From NCBI GenBank assembly GCA_943330235.2, contig CALQGY020000038.1, positions 1 through 32,237 of the forward strand: DNA of 32,237 nt. The letters run 5' to 3'. A program made the position numbers and the translations under genes. Shown here one piece after another: positions 7,100-15,942 of this stretch. Numbering within the stretch: position 1 is the first letter of the stretch; every line of letters begins with the position of its first letter. The notes under the pieces are model-generated. The model ran no database searches. It was not told the DNA's origin and saw only the letters and a list, made by a program, of their open reading frames with translations. Source of the DNA: Candidatus Kuenenia stuttgartensis. GTDB lineage: Bacteria; Gemmatimonadota; Gemmatimonadetes; Gemmatimonadales; Gemmatimonadaceae.

Positions 7100-8655
7100 G
7101 GCGCGCCTCCGGTGCTGCTAGCCGAATTCATGGGAAGGCGGGAGGTCGTCACGAGCTGCTGATACGACTTGGCTGCCGACTCGGAGTAGCGAAGCGCACG
7201 GTCGGGGAATACTCCGAGCGCGAAGACCGCGACCACGAGAATGCCCAGAATGGTGCGTTCCCGCAGATCGAGATCCAGCAGCGGCTGATGCGGCGCGTTG
7301 GTGGCGCCGAACAGGAAGTGCAGCGCCAGCCGCAGCATATAGAGTGCGCCCAGTACAACACCCGTGACCGATACGACCGAGAGCACGAGCGCATACGACG
7401 AACCAGCCAGATGGGCGGACCACGCACCGCGGAACGCGCCCATCAGCACCAGAAACTCACCGGTGAAGCCGCTGGTCGTAGGTAGCCCCACCGATGCCAG
7501 CGTGAAAATCATAAACAGCACCGAGTACACCGGCAGCAACTTGGCCAGTCCGCCGTACGCCTTGAGATCACGCGTGTGGCACCGCTCGTAGATCATCCCC
7601 ACCATTAAGAACAGGGCAGCCGCCACCAGACCATGGCTCACCATCTGGATGATGGCGCCCTGGATGCCCACCAGATCGAGGCTCAGGAGTCCGAGCATCA
7701 CGTAGCCCAAATGACTGATGGACGAATACGCGATGATCTTCTTGATGTCGTTCTGTACGAGAGCCAGACAGGCGCCGTACACAATGCCCACGACGGCCAG
7801 CGTCATCAGCAACGGCGTGAATACCCGGGTCGCATCGGGGAACAGCGGAAAGCCCAGCTTCATGAAACCGTAGGTGCCCATTTTGAGCATCACACCGGCC
7901 AGAATCACCGAGCCGGCGGTGGGCGCTTCCACGTGGGCGTCGGGCAGCCAGGTGTGGAACGGCACCATCGGCACCTTAATCGCGAAGGACAACGCGAAGG
8001 CCCCCAGCAGCAACGTCTGCGTGTTGAGCGGCAGATGCGCGGTGTACAGATCGGCGAACGCGAACGACGTGATACCGGCGCTCTGCTGCAGCGAGAACAC
8101 CAGATACAGCATCGCCGCCAGCATCAGGATGCTGCCAAAGGCCGTATACAGCACGAACTTGATGGTCGCGTAAATGCGCCGTTCGCCACCCCAAATACCG
8201 ATAAGCAAGAACATCGGAATCAGCATCGCTTCCCAGAACAGATAGAACAGGAAGAGATCCTGCGAGACGAGCGTGCCCATCATGGCGAACTGCACCAGCA
8301 GCACCATGGCATAAAACAGCTTCACATCTTTCTGGATCGCGTTGAACGCGCCGGCCACCACCAGCGGCCCCAGAAATGCCGTGAGCAACACCAGCAACAC
8401 GTTGAAGCCGTCCAGACCGATGTAGTACGACACGCCCCATGACGCGATCCATGGCACGCGCGTAGCGAACTGCAGATCGGGGGTATCGGACGAGAACTGC
8501 AGATACAGCATCGTGGTCAGCGCCAGCTGGACAATCATCACGCCCAGCGTGAGCAGGCGCGTCATCTGCGGCTTGGCAGACGGTACGAGCGTCAGCAGCC
8601 CGATACCGACAAGCGGCAGGAACAGCACGAGGTTCAACAGGGTGGACTCAGACAT
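7096..8655 (-). CDS. nuoM: NADH-quinone oxidoreductase subunit M
   Basis: This 519-aa antiporter-like subunit belongs to the complex I membrane arm. Conserved elements include YFLFWEAMLIPMFLLIGIWGG-like residues with the key Glu, KFVLYTAFGSILMLAA, IKVPMVPFHTWLPDAHVEAP, and KKIIAYSSISHLGYVMLGL with the central Lys pair. Length and topology (about 14 helices) are normal. The start at 8655 (MSESTLLN) is preferred to an upstream in-frame codon at 8679. It has GGAG about 9 nt upstream and matches typical NuoM N-termini. It overlaps the end of nuoL by 8 bp, and its own stop overlaps nuoN by 4 bp. Confidence 0.96.
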   Translation of the reverse strand: MSESTLLNLVLFLPLVGIGLLTLVPSAKPQMTRLLTLGVMIVQLALTTMLYLQFSSDTPDLQFATRVPWIASWGVSYYIGLDGFNVLLVLLTAFLGPLVVAGAFNAIQKDVKLFYAMVLLVQFAMMGTLVSQDLFLFYLFWEAMLIPMFLLIGIWGGERRIYATIKFVLYTAFGSILMLAAMLYLVFSLQQSAGITSFAFADLYTAHLPLNTQTLLLGAFALSFAIKVPMVPFHTWLPDAHVEAPTAGSVILAGVMLKMGTYGFMKLGFPLFPDATRVFTPLLMTLAVVGIVYGACLALVQNDIKKIIAYSSISHLGYVMLGLLSLDLVGIQGAIIQMVSHGLVAAALFLMVGMIYERCHTRDLKAYGGLAKLLPVYSVLFMIFTLASVGLPTTSGFTGEFLVLMGAFRGAWSAHLAGSSYALVLSVVSVTGVVLGALYMLRLALHFLFGATNAPHQPLLDLDLRERTILGILVVAVFALGVFPDRALRYSESAAKSYQQLVTTSRLPMNSASSTGGAP

Positions 8656-10576
8656 GTCCCCAACTCCACAGCAGTGCACTCACGAGGCCGACCAGCACGA
8701 AGAGCGCGTAGAGATGAAGACTGCCCGCCTGCAAACGACTGAGCATGCCGGCGGTACGCTGCCCCAGCGACGCAATGCCGTTCAGCGTGCCGTCCAGCAC
8801 GGTGCGGTCACCGAGCTTGAGAAAGATGTTCTCCGATATCCAATACAGCGGACGCGCGAGCACGAGATCGTACAGCTCGTCCACGAAGTACTTGCCGCTT
8901 AGCACGCGGTGCGCGCCCGACAGTCGCGTGCGCAATCCTTCGGCGCGCGAGGCCGGACCGCCGTACACCAACGCCGCGCCAGCCAGACCGGCGAACGCCA
9001 GTACCACCGAGATGATGACCAGCGGCGTTTCGAGATGCTCCAGCGCTTCGTTCACCGGCGGCAGCGCAAGCTGCGGCTCGAGGAAGTGCGCCAGGCCAAG
9101 CGCGCCGCCACCCGCCGACAACAGCGCGAGCACCACCAGCACCCCGGTCATCGAGACTGGCGATTCATGGATATGGTGCTCCACATGATGATCGACGCGC
9201 GACGTACCGAGGAACGTCAGCCACAAGAGGCGGAACATATAGAACGCGGTCAGCAACGCCGTGAACGCGGCGGTGCCCCACAGCCAAGGCGATCCGCCCT
9301 GCGTGCTGGCGAACGCGTACCACAGGATTTCGTCCTTCGAGAAAAATCCGGCCAGCGGCGGGATGCCCGCAATCGCCGCAGTCGCCACGGCGAACGTACC
9401 GAAGGTCCAGGGAATCTTCCGCGCGAGTCCACCCATCTTCCGCACATCTTGCTCGCCGGACATCGCGTGAATCACGCTGCCGGCGCCGAGGAATAGACAC
9501 GCCTTGAAGAAGGCATGCGTCACTACGTGGAAGATGGCCACCCCGTACGCGCCCACGCCGAGCGCGAGGAACATGAAGCCCAGCTGCGAAATCGTGGAGT
9601 AGGCCAACACCTTCTTGATGTCGGTCTGCACCAGCGCGATGGTCGCGGCGAACAACGCCGTCAACACACCGATCACCGCCATGAGGTGCGACGCTTCGGG
9701 GGCATGCATGTACACCCCCGACATGCGCGCCACGAGATACACGCCCGCCGTCACCATAGTAGCGGCGTGGATCAGCGCGGACACGGGCGTCGGACCGGCC
9801 ATGGCATCGGGCAGCCACACGTACAACGGAATCTGCGCTGACTTACCGGTGGCACCGATAAACAGCATCAGCCCCACCAGCGTGGCCGACACCGCGGGAA
9901 GCGTGGGGCTCATGAACGCCGCGTTGAGCACATCCATGTCGAGCGTGCCCAGCGTGTGCTGCAGCAGGAACATGCCCACCAGGAATCCAGCGTCACCGAT
10001 GCGGTTGGTGATGAAGGCTTTCTTGCCGGCGCGGGCGTTGGCCAAATCGTCAAACCAGAAGCCGATCAGCAAATACGACGCCAGCCCCACGCCTTCCCAG
10101 CCCACGAAGAGCACGAGCATGGAACGGCCGAGCACCAACAGCAGCATGAAGAACAGAAAGAGATTCAGGTACGCGAAGAAGCGCCCGTAGCTCTTGTCGT
10201 CATGCATGTAGCCGGTGGAGTACACATGGATCGCGGTGCCGACACCCGTGACAATCAGCGTCATGATCGCGCTCAGGCGATCGAAGTAGAACGCGATATC
10301 GAACGAGAAGTCGCCGATCAGTGCCCATCTATAGACGTGATCGACAATGGGCGTGTATCCGCCGGCGCGCAGCTGCAGGAACATCGTGATGGCAATGGCA
10401 AACGCCGCCAGCGGCATGCCGCACGCCACCACATTCACAAACCGATGGCCAACCCGATTACCACCCAACGCGGTCGAGAGCACGCCATTGATCAAAAAGC
10501 CGATCAACGGCAGCAGCACGATCATGGTGAGCGCGGGCCACGACGCATCCGTCAGCGACGGCAGTGTCTGGGACAT
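8648..10576 (-). CDS. nuoL: NADH-quinone oxidoreductase subunit L
   Basis: This 642-aa protein is the distal proton-pumping subunit of complex I, with the long lateral helix at its C-terminus. Recognisable segments are FAYLNLFLFFMLLLVLGRSM, LFVGWEGVGLASYLLIGFW, GATGKSAQIPLYVWLPDAM followed by AGPTPVSALIHAATMVTAG, and TDIKKVLAYSTISQLGFM. These contain the conserved Glu/Lys/His charges of the pump channels. The start is the ATG at 10576. A GTG directly before it (10579) is also possible, and eight bases separate 10576 from the nuoK stop at 10585. The C-terminal end overlaps nuoM by 8 bp. Confidence 0.96.
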   Translation of the reverse strand: MSQTLPSLTDASWPALTMIVLLPLIGFLINGVLSTALGGNRVGHRFVNVVACGMPLAAFAIAITMFLQLRAGGYTPIVDHVYRWALIGDFSFDIAFYFDRLSAIMTLIVTGVGTAIHVYSTGYMHDDKSYGRFFAYLNLFLFFMLLLVLGRSMLVLFVGWEGVGLASYLLIGFWFDDLANARAGKKAFITNRIGDAGFLVGMFLLQHTLGTLDMDVLNAAFMSPTLPAVSATLVGLMLFIGATGKSAQIPLYVWLPDAMAGPTPVSALIHAATMVTAGVYLVARMSGVYMHAPEASHLMAVIGVLTALFAATIALVQTDIKKVLAYSTISQLGFMFLALGVGAYGVAIFHVVTHAFFKACLFLGAGSVIHAMSGEQDVRKMGGLARKIPWTFGTFAVATAAIAGIPPLAGFFSKDEILWYAFASTQGGSPWLWGTAAFTALLTAFYMFRLLWLTFLGTSRVDHHVEHHIHESPVSMTGVLVVLALLSAGGGALGLAHFLEPQLALPPVNEALEHLETPLVIISVVLAFAGLAGAALVYGGPASRAEGLRTRLSGAHRVLSGKYFVDELYDLVLARPLYWISENIFLKLGDRTVLDGTLNGIASLGQRTAGMLSRLQAGSLHLYALFVLVGLVSALLWSWGHV

Positions 10577-10584
10577 CACAGGCG

Positions 10585-10887
10585 CTAACCCTTGAGCTCG
10601 GAGTAGGTATCGAGATCCAGGCTACGCGTGCGGCGCACCAGGAGCAGGACGATAGGAATGGCGATGGCCAGTTCGGCGGTCGCCACCACGAACACGAGGA
10701 ACACGAGCACGCCGCCGGCCGCGTCGCGGTTAACCGACATGGCGTTGACGAGGCCGAGGTTCGCGCCGTTGAGCATCAACTCCATGCACATGAGCATGAT
10801 CAGGGCGTTCCGTCGCACGACGACGCCCAGCAGCCCCAGCGAAAACAGGGCCATGGAGAGCCACAGCAGCATTTGGTATCTATCCAT
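10585..10887 (-). CDS. nuoK: NADH-quinone oxidoreductase subunit K
   Basis: This 100-aa, three-helix subunit belongs to the complex I membrane arm. The two essential membrane glutamates are visible: one in MLMCMELMLNGANL (helix 2) and one in VATAELAIAIPIVLLLVRR (helix 3). Its size is typical. The ATG at 10887 overlaps the end of nuoJ by 8 bp, with GGAAG just upstream. It lies in the fixed order J-K-L of the operon. Confidence 0.96.
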   Translation of the reverse strand: MDRYQMLLWLSMALFSLGLLGVVVRRNALIMLMCMELMLNGANLGLVNAMSVNRDAAGGVLVFLVFVVATAELAIAIPIVLLLVRRTRSLDLDTYSELKG

Positions 10888-11392
10888 GGTGCTTCCGGTG
10901 CACTTTCACCACGGCCAGCGCCGCCACAATGGCGGCGACCAGCAGGACGGTGGTCAGTTCGAAGGGCAGCCAGTAGTCGCGCAGGAACGCGGTCGAGAAT
11001 TCCGCGATGCCGAACTCGGTGGTGGTGGTAAGCGCCGATGCCATCGCGCCGTCCGCACCACGCCAGACGCTAATGCCCAGCACGCCCAGCAGCATGGTGG
11101 CCGCCAGTAGCCCCGGCAGGAGCATCGCTGAGTACTTGCTCTGGGCCGCACGCTCGCGCACTTCCAGTAGCATGATCACATAGACCATGAACACCATCAC
11201 CGCGCCCACGTAAATCAGCACCTGAAATGCGGCGATGAAGTGCACGCCCAGCAATCCGTAAATGGCGCCCAGCGAGACCATCGTCGTGATCAGGGCCATC
11301 GCCACACGCATCGGTTCACGCAGCACGATCATCAAGACCGCACCCAGCAGCGCGAGGCCGCTGAACAGCGTGAGTACTAGTGAGTCGAGGAT
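10880..11392 (-). CDS. nuoJ: NADH-quinone oxidoreductase subunit J, probably starting at an ATC codon
   Basis: NuoJ is a five-helix membrane subunit of complex I. The conserved IYVGAVMVFMVYVIMLLE segment (helix 3, with its pi-bulge region) is clear. The first standard-type start in frame is TTG (11335), followed by ATG, but it removes most of helix 1. The frame is open from just after a TGA at 11396-11398. The upstream codons encode LVLTLFSGLALLGAV, a good first helix running into VLREPMRVAMAL. No ATG, GTG or TTG exists there. The Shine-Dalgarno GGAGGTGA (11396-11403) sits six bases before ATC at 11392, making ATC the best start. That gives 170 aa, close to the family norm (165-185). CTG at 11368 is an alternative. 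It overlaps nuoI and nuoK. Confidence 0.85.
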   Translation of the reverse strand: MLDSLVLTLFSGLALLGAVLMIVLREPMRVAMALITTMVSLGAIYGLLGVHFIAAFQVLIYVGAVMVFMVYVIMLLEVRERAAQSKYSAMLLPGLLAATMLLGVLGISVWRGADGAMASALTTTTEFGIAEFSTAFLRDYWLPFELTTVLLVAAIVAALAVVKVHRKHHG

Positions 11393-12033
11393 ACGTCACC
11401 TCCGAGCAGCGGCGTGCCCCCCTTGGGTGGATACGGCTTCGCCACATCGGACTGCGGATTCCACGTCAGCATCTCGTCCATCGTCAGCCACATATCGAAC
11501 CGGTCGGTGGACACGAGGTCCGGCGTATCCGGCAACATGCGTATGGCATCTTCAGGACACGCTTCAATGCACAGCCCGCAGAACACGCACCGGGAATAGT
11601 CGATCTCGAAGCGCACCGGGAACTTGGGGTGCGCCGGATCATTGGCATCAAACCCGGCTTCAATCTCGATCACCTTCGCGGGGCACACGGTCGCGCACAT
11701 GTTGCACGCAATGCACTGCGGCGAGCCATCGGGGCGCTGCGTCAGAATGTGCTTGCCGCGGTTGCGCGGGGCGTAATCGGCGCGACGCTCTTCAGGGTAG
11801 TACGTCGTAAGCGCACCTTTCCGTCCGGTCACCCAGCGCAGCATGTTGCGCAAGAAGATGCCGGTGGTGATGGACAGGCCACGCACCACCTCGGGCAGGT
11901 AGGCCTTCTCCCACAACGTCATGGTGGGCTCGTTCCAGTATTCCCTGCGAACGTGCTTCTTCACGTCGTACTTCGGCCCGTTATAGCGCAGCTGCACCAG
12001 TGGCTCGGCGCGCTTGGGCAACTCGGTGCTCAT
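11377..12033 (-). CDS. nuoI: NADH-quinone oxidoreductase subunit I (2x[4Fe-4S])
   Basis: This 218-aa peripheral-arm subunit carries clusters N6a and N6b, which pass electrons to NuoB. The two ligand motifs are CIACNMCATVCP and CVFCGLCIEACP. An N-terminal amphipathic stretch (RGLSITTGIFLRNMLRWVTG) anchors it to the membrane arm, as usual. The ATG at 12033 overlaps the nuoH stop by 4 bp (12030-12033) and follows a GGGGGAT purine run. An in-frame extension to 12183 is Ala-rich antisense-like sequence within nuoH and is rejected. The C-terminus is somewhat longer than in short NuoI forms, and its last codons contain the Shine-Dalgarno of nuoJ. Confidence 0.95.
   Translation of the reverse strand: MSTELPKRAEPLVQLRYNGPKYDVKKHVRREYWNEPTMTLWEKAYLPEVVRGLSITTGIFLRNMLRWVTGRKGALTTYYPEERRADYAPRNRGKHILTQRPDGSPQCIACNMCATVCPAKVIEIEAGFDANDPAHPKFPVRFEIDYSRCVFCGLCIEACPEDAIRMLPDTPDLVSTDRFDMWLTMDEMLTWNPQSDVAKPYPPKGGTPLLGGDVSSTH
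11396..11403 (-). promoter_or_regulatory. Strong Shine-Dalgarno for nuoJ inside the nuoI 3' end
   Basis: GGAGGTGA on the minus strand matches eight bases of the anti-SD complement. It is followed by CGT and then ATC at 11392. It lies within the last codons of nuoI and decides the likely nuoJ start, since no ATG, GTG or TTG occurs at a usable distance. The same GGAGGTGA precedes the nuoG start, which shows that this organism uses it. Confidence 0.65.
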
Positions 12034-13178
12034 GGCATCCCCCGCTGCTGCAGCCACACCAGCACCGCAGTCACCGACAAGTTGGTCAACGCCAGCGGCA
12101 GCAGCAGCTTCCACGCCAGTCCCAGCATCTGGTCGTAGCGGAAGCGCGGCAGCGACCAGCGAATCTGGATCTGCAGGACGCACATGAAGGCGACCTTGGC
12201 CAAGAACGTGGCCAGCTGCAACAGCACGGTCAGCCCGTGACTCAACGCGATCACGTGCCCACCCGGCAGCGTAAAGCCGCTGTCGTTCATGAACGGTAGG
12301 TTGTAGCCGCCGAGGAACATGGTGCTGAACAACGCCGCCACGATGGCGATTTCAATGAACTCGGCGAACATGAACAGCCCCATTTTCATGGCGCTGTATT
12401 CCGTGTAGTAACCGGCCACCAACTCCGACTCGGCTTCCGGCAGGTCAAACGGGATGCGCTTGTTCTCGGCGATGGCCGCCGTGAGAAACAGCACCGCCGC
12501 CGCCGGCTGATAAAACAGCCCCCACGCCGGCAGCACGCCCCAGATCATCCCGGACTGATGCTGCACCATCACGCGTAGATCGACCGTGCCGTACACCAGG
12601 ATCAATCCCATGACGGTGAGTCCCATCACCAGTTCATAGGAGATCATCTGTGAACCGGCGCGCAGGCCACCCAGCAGCGAGAACTTGTTGTCCGAGCTCC
12701 AGCCGGCCAGCATCGTCCCCAGAATGGCCAACCCACTGAACGCGAACACCACCAGCAGGCCGGCATTCAGATTGGCCACCTGCATGGGATATGTGCGCCC
12801 TTCAAAGAAGGGGGCGAGCGCGGGAATGATCTGGCCCGGATCCAGGATGCCGCCAAACGGAATCACCGCGAACACCAACAGCACCGGCGAGAACACGATG
12901 TACGGGGCGAGCGTGTACGCCAGCTGATCGTAGGTGCGCGGCTTGAAGTCTTCCTTCGTCAACATCTTCAAACCGTCGGCCATTCCGTGGAACAGCCCCA
13001 TCCACACCAGCTTGATGTTCGTGAACGGGATGCGGATGTAGGCGCGGTTGGCACCGATGCGATCGGACATCACCGCGGCCTGCTTGCGCTCCACCCACGT
13101 CAGTAATCCACCGAAACCCATCAGCACCACGATGGACGCCAGCATGAACAGCAGCGCGATCGATAAGTCGGGGAGCAC
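12030..13178 (-). CDS. nuoH: NADH-quinone oxidoreductase subunit H
   Basis: This 382-aa, eight-helix subunit forms the quinone chamber and links the peripheral and membrane arms. Diagnostic segments are LTWVERKQAAVMSDRIGANR near the N-terminus and NKRIPFDLPEAESELVAGY, whose acidic residues lie near the quinone site. YTEYSAMKMGLFMFAEF follows. Length is slightly above the usual 330-350, mostly from loops around residues 70-130. The start codon is GTG at 13178, sharing one base with the nuoG stop (TAGTG). A GGGGGTG run lies upstream. Confidence 0.95.
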   Translation of the reverse strand: MLPDLSIALLFMLASIVVLMGFGGLLTWVERKQAAVMSDRIGANRAYIRIPFTNIKLVWMGLFHGMADGLKMLTKEDFKPRTYDQLAYTLAPYIVFSPVLLVFAVIPFGGILDPGQIIPALAPFFEGRTYPMQVANLNAGLLVVFAFSGLAILGTMLAGWSSDNKFSLLGGLRAGSQMISYELVMGLTVMGLILVYGTVDLRVMVQHQSGMIWGVLPAWGLFYQPAAAVLFLTAAIAENKRIPFDLPEAESELVAGYYTEYSAMKMGLFMFAEFIEIAIVAALFSTMFLGGYNLPFMNDSGFTLPGGHVIALSHGLTVLLQLATFLAKVAFMCVLQIQIRWSLPRFRYDQMLGLAWKLLLPLALTNLSVTAVLVWLQQRGMP

Positions 13179-14638
13179 TAGCGCACCCCCGCCAGAGGCG
13201 CTGCGGCCGCGAAGACGGCCTCGAACAGGAACTGCGCGTCAGCGACCGTCGGCGCCTTGGCGAAGCACCGTTGGAACGACGTCACGGTGCCGTTGAAGTT
13301 CGTATAGTGGCCGTCGCGCTCAGTCTGGATACTGATGGGGATCAGCACGTTCGCGCGGGCGTTATCCGGATGCTCGTACGACGTGAGCAAAATGACCGTG
13401 GCCGACGCGGGAATCTGCGCCCACGGCGCGCCTTCACCCCACACCAGCACCACATCGGTGTCGGCCGGCAGGGCCTGCGATACATCAGCGGGCAGCGCGG
13501 GATACAGTGCGCGCGCACCGAACGTGTTGGGATTCTTGTCGGCCTTGATGAGCACATCGTCTTCCAGACGCTCGCCCGGCAACGGCAGGCAATCCGTCTT
13601 GACGTAGCTCGTGAACGACGGGGCCAAGGTCGCGTGAAAGGCGGCCAACTCTTCGTTGGAGCCCCAGTTGGACACCAGCGCCACCGGTCGCTTCGCCGCC
13701 GCAATGATTTCGGCGGCCGTCGTCACGGCCTTGTCGGACGTCACCACCGCGCCGCGCACCATGGACTGCTGCACGCGATCGCGCTCAAAGAACGTCGCGA
13801 GGTCGCGCGCCTTGTTGCAGATCCACGGGCCGTTGACGTCCGCGTTCTCCAACGGCGTCACGCGGTCGATGCGCGTGTTGAGGCGCGCGTCCAGCGAATT
13901 GAGTTTCCACTCCGGCTTGCGATGCCAGATGTTGATGCTGCATCCGCGCTCGCACCCGGGGCACACCGACGGCGTCGCCTTCAAGTACCACACGCGCGCA
14001 TGATCCAGCAGATCGCGCGACAGCAGCGCGCCCACCGGACAAATGTCGATCACGTTGTCCGAGTACGGATCGTCGTCGAAATTCACATCGGCGGCGCAGC
14101 GGATGAGCGAATGATCACCGCGATGCTGCACGCCCAGCGCATGCGACTTCGAGACTTCATCCGTGAAGCGCACGCAGCGCGAGCACATGATGCAGCGCTC
14201 GTTGTCCAGCATGATGCGGCCGGACAGGTTGTGGAACTTCGTCGCGTGCGTCTTGGGATCACGCGACAGCGACGGCATGCCGTTGTACGCGAAGTGATGA
14301 TCCTGCAGCATGCACTCGCCCGACTTGTTGCAGATGCCGCAGTCCACCGGATGATTGAGCGTGATGAGCTGCATGGTGTCCTTCCGCAGCTCTTTCACCT
14401 TGTCCGAATCCGTCAGCACCCGCATGCCGGCCGTGACCGGCATGTTGCACGAGATGTCGAACCAGGCACCGCCCTCAGCTTCCACTTCCACCATGCAGAT
14501 CCGGCAGTTGCCGGGCACGGACAGATGCGGATGCCAGCAGAAAAACGGGATATCCACGCCGGAGGCCACCGCGGCCTGCATGACCGTCTGCCCCTTCTGT
14601 GCCTGAATGGGGATGCCGTCGATGAAGAATTCGATCAT
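13178..14638 (-). CDS. nuoG: NADH-quinone oxidoreductase subunit G, short form
   Basis: This 486-aa Fe-S subunit belongs to the peripheral arm. The N-terminal 2Fe-2S domain shows CWHPHLSVPGNCRICMVEV and CNMPV. Next come the His/Cys cluster HPVDCGICNKSGEC, the ferredoxin-like ERCIMCSRCVRF with a later CPVGAL, and CPGCERGCSINIW with a downstream WICNKARD. The last pair fits the extra N7 cluster found in only some bacteria. The usual protein is about 680-900 aa with a large molybdopterin-enzyme-like domain. Here only about 250 residues follow the Fe-S region, so that domain is greatly shortened. The frame is intact and abuts nuoH, so this looks natural rather than broken. The start ATG shares a base with the nuoF stop (TGATG) and has GGAGGTGA upstream. 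Confidence 0.93.
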   Translation of the reverse strand: MIEFFIDGIPIQAQKGQTVMQAAVASGVDIPFFCWHPHLSVPGNCRICMVEVEAEGGAWFDISCNMPVTAGMRVLTDSDKVKELRKDTMQLITLNHPVDCGICNKSGECMLQDHHFAYNGMPSLSRDPKTHATKFHNLSGRIMLDNERCIMCSRCVRFTDEVSKSHALGVQHRGDHSLIRCAADVNFDDDPYSDNVIDICPVGALLSRDLLDHARVWYLKATPSVCPGCERGCSINIWHRKPEWKLNSLDARLNTRIDRVTPLENADVNGPWICNKARDLATFFERDRVQQSMVRGAVVTSDKAVTTAAEIIAAAKRPVALVSNWGSNEELAAFHATLAPSFTSYVKTDCLPLPGERLEDDVLIKADKNPNTFGARALYPALPADVSQALPADTDVVLVWGEGAPWAQIPASATVILLTSYEHPDNARANVLIPISIQTERDGHYTNFNGTVTSFQRCFAKAPTVADAQFLFEAVFAAAAPLAGVR

Positions 14639-15942
14639 CAGAGCATCACCTCCAGCTGTCCGTCAAACATCGACTTCCCGTGTTCGATGTAGTAGTCGAA
14701 CTCATGACGGTACTTGTCGAGAATACCGGACACCGCGTACCCGGCCGCATCACCCAAGCCGCAGATGGTCGTGCCGTCGTTCGCATTGGAAATCTGGTAC
14801 AGCCGCTCGATATCCGACGGCGCGCCACGTCCGGCCACGATGCGATTACTGATCTTCTCCAGCCACCCCATCCCTTCGCGGCACGGCGTGCACTGACCGC
14901 ACGATTCATGATGATAGAAGCGCATCATCACCTGCATCAGCTTCACCATGCACGTGCCCTCGGCCACCACAATCATCCCCTGCGAGCCCACCTGCGAGCC
15001 GGCTTCCAGGAACGCGTTGTGATCGTAGGTGATGGGCATGATGTCATCCGCCGTCAGCACCTTCGTCGAAATACCGCCGGGCACCACGCACTTGAGCGCC
15101 TTCCCGCCCAGCATCCCGCCGCACTCCTTCGCAAGGAAGTCAGCAAACGGATAGCCGTATTCCACTTCGTAGACGCCGGGCGTGTTGATGTGCCCCGACA
15201 CGGAAATCAGTGACGTCCCCGGGCTCTTCGGCGTGCCGATCTTCTTGAACGCCTCCGCGCCATGCCGCACGATGTACGGGATATTCGCGATCGTTTCGAC
15301 GTTGTTCACTACCGTCGGCTTCTGGTACAGGCCGGCCACGGTCAGACGCGGCGGACGATTGCGCGGATAGCCCTTCTTGCCTTCCAGCGACGTCAGCATC
15401 GCCGACGCCTCACCGCACACGTACGAGCCGGCGCCGCGATAAATCACCAGGTCGCACGAGAACCCCGTGCCCATGATGTTCTCGCCGAACAGACCGGCCG
15501 CGTACGCCTCTTCCAGCGCCTCCGCTAACCGACGATACGGCAAGTCGAACTCGCCGCGGATGTACACGAACGTGTGACGACCCTGCAGCGCGTACGCGCC
15601 CATGAGCATCCCTTCCAACAACAGATGCGGCGTGTGCTCCAGCAGCCAGCGATCCTTGAACGTGCCCGGCTCGCCCTCGTCGGCATTCATACACAGATAG
15701 TGCGGCTGGCCATCATTGAGCTTGATCACGCCCCACTTGCGACCTGCCGGAAAGGCGGCGCCACCATGGCCCAGCAATCCCGACCCGGCCACTTCCTTCG
15801 TGACCTGCTCAGGCTGCATCTCCTTCAGCACTTTCTCCAACGTCGCATAGCCGCCACGCGCCCGGTAATCGGCCAGCGTGTGCGATGTCGGCGTCACCTC
15901 GAAGTTCATGAAGACCTTCGTCCCGCTCAACGTCGCACTCAT
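14638..15942 (-). CDS. nuoF: NADH-quinone oxidoreductase subunit F (NADH/FMN-binding)
   Basis: This 434-aa subunit binds NADH, FMN and cluster N3 and is the electron entry point of complex I. The nucleotide loop is GLLGHGGAAFPAGRKW, a slight variant of the usual RGRGGAGFP. NADEGEPGTFKDR and GAGSYVCGEASAML are classic. The N3 ligands are ESCGQCTPCREG plus the distant Cys in TTICGLGDAAGYAV. Length is normal. The start overlaps the nuoE stop by 4 bp (ATGA, 15939-15942). Its presence with nuoE and nuoG shows a full NADH-oxidising enzyme rather than the 11-subunit ferredoxin-type complex. Confidence 0.97.
   Translation of the reverse strand: MSATLSGTKVFMNFEVTPTSHTLADYRARGGYATLEKVLKEMQPEQVTKEVAGSGLLGHGGAAFPAGRKWGVIKLNDGQPHYLCMNADEGEPGTFKDRWLLEHTPHLLLEGMLMGAYALQGRHTFVYIRGEFDLPYRRLAEALEEAYAAGLFGENIMGTGFSCDLVIYRGAGSYVCGEASAMLTSLEGKKGYPRNRPPRLTVAGLYQKPTVVNNVETIANIPYIVRHGAEAFKKIGTPKSPGTSLISVSGHINTPGVYEVEYGYPFADFLAKECGGMLGGKALKCVVPGGISTKVLTADDIMPITYDHNAFLEAGSQVGSQGMIVVAEGTCMVKLMQVMMRFYHHESCGQCTPCREGMGWLEKISNRIVAGRGAPSDIERLYQISNANDGTTICGLGDAAGYAVSGILDKYRHEFDYYIEHGKSMFDGQLEVML

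Noticed and set aside
12034-12183. N-terminal extension of NuoI
   Set aside because: Ala-rich and inside nuoH. The ATGA overlap at 12030-12033 gives a natural start.
13271-14692. 473-aa open frame antisense to nuoG
   Set aside because: Composition is Arg/His-rich and low in normal motifs, while nuoG on the other strand is unmistakable.
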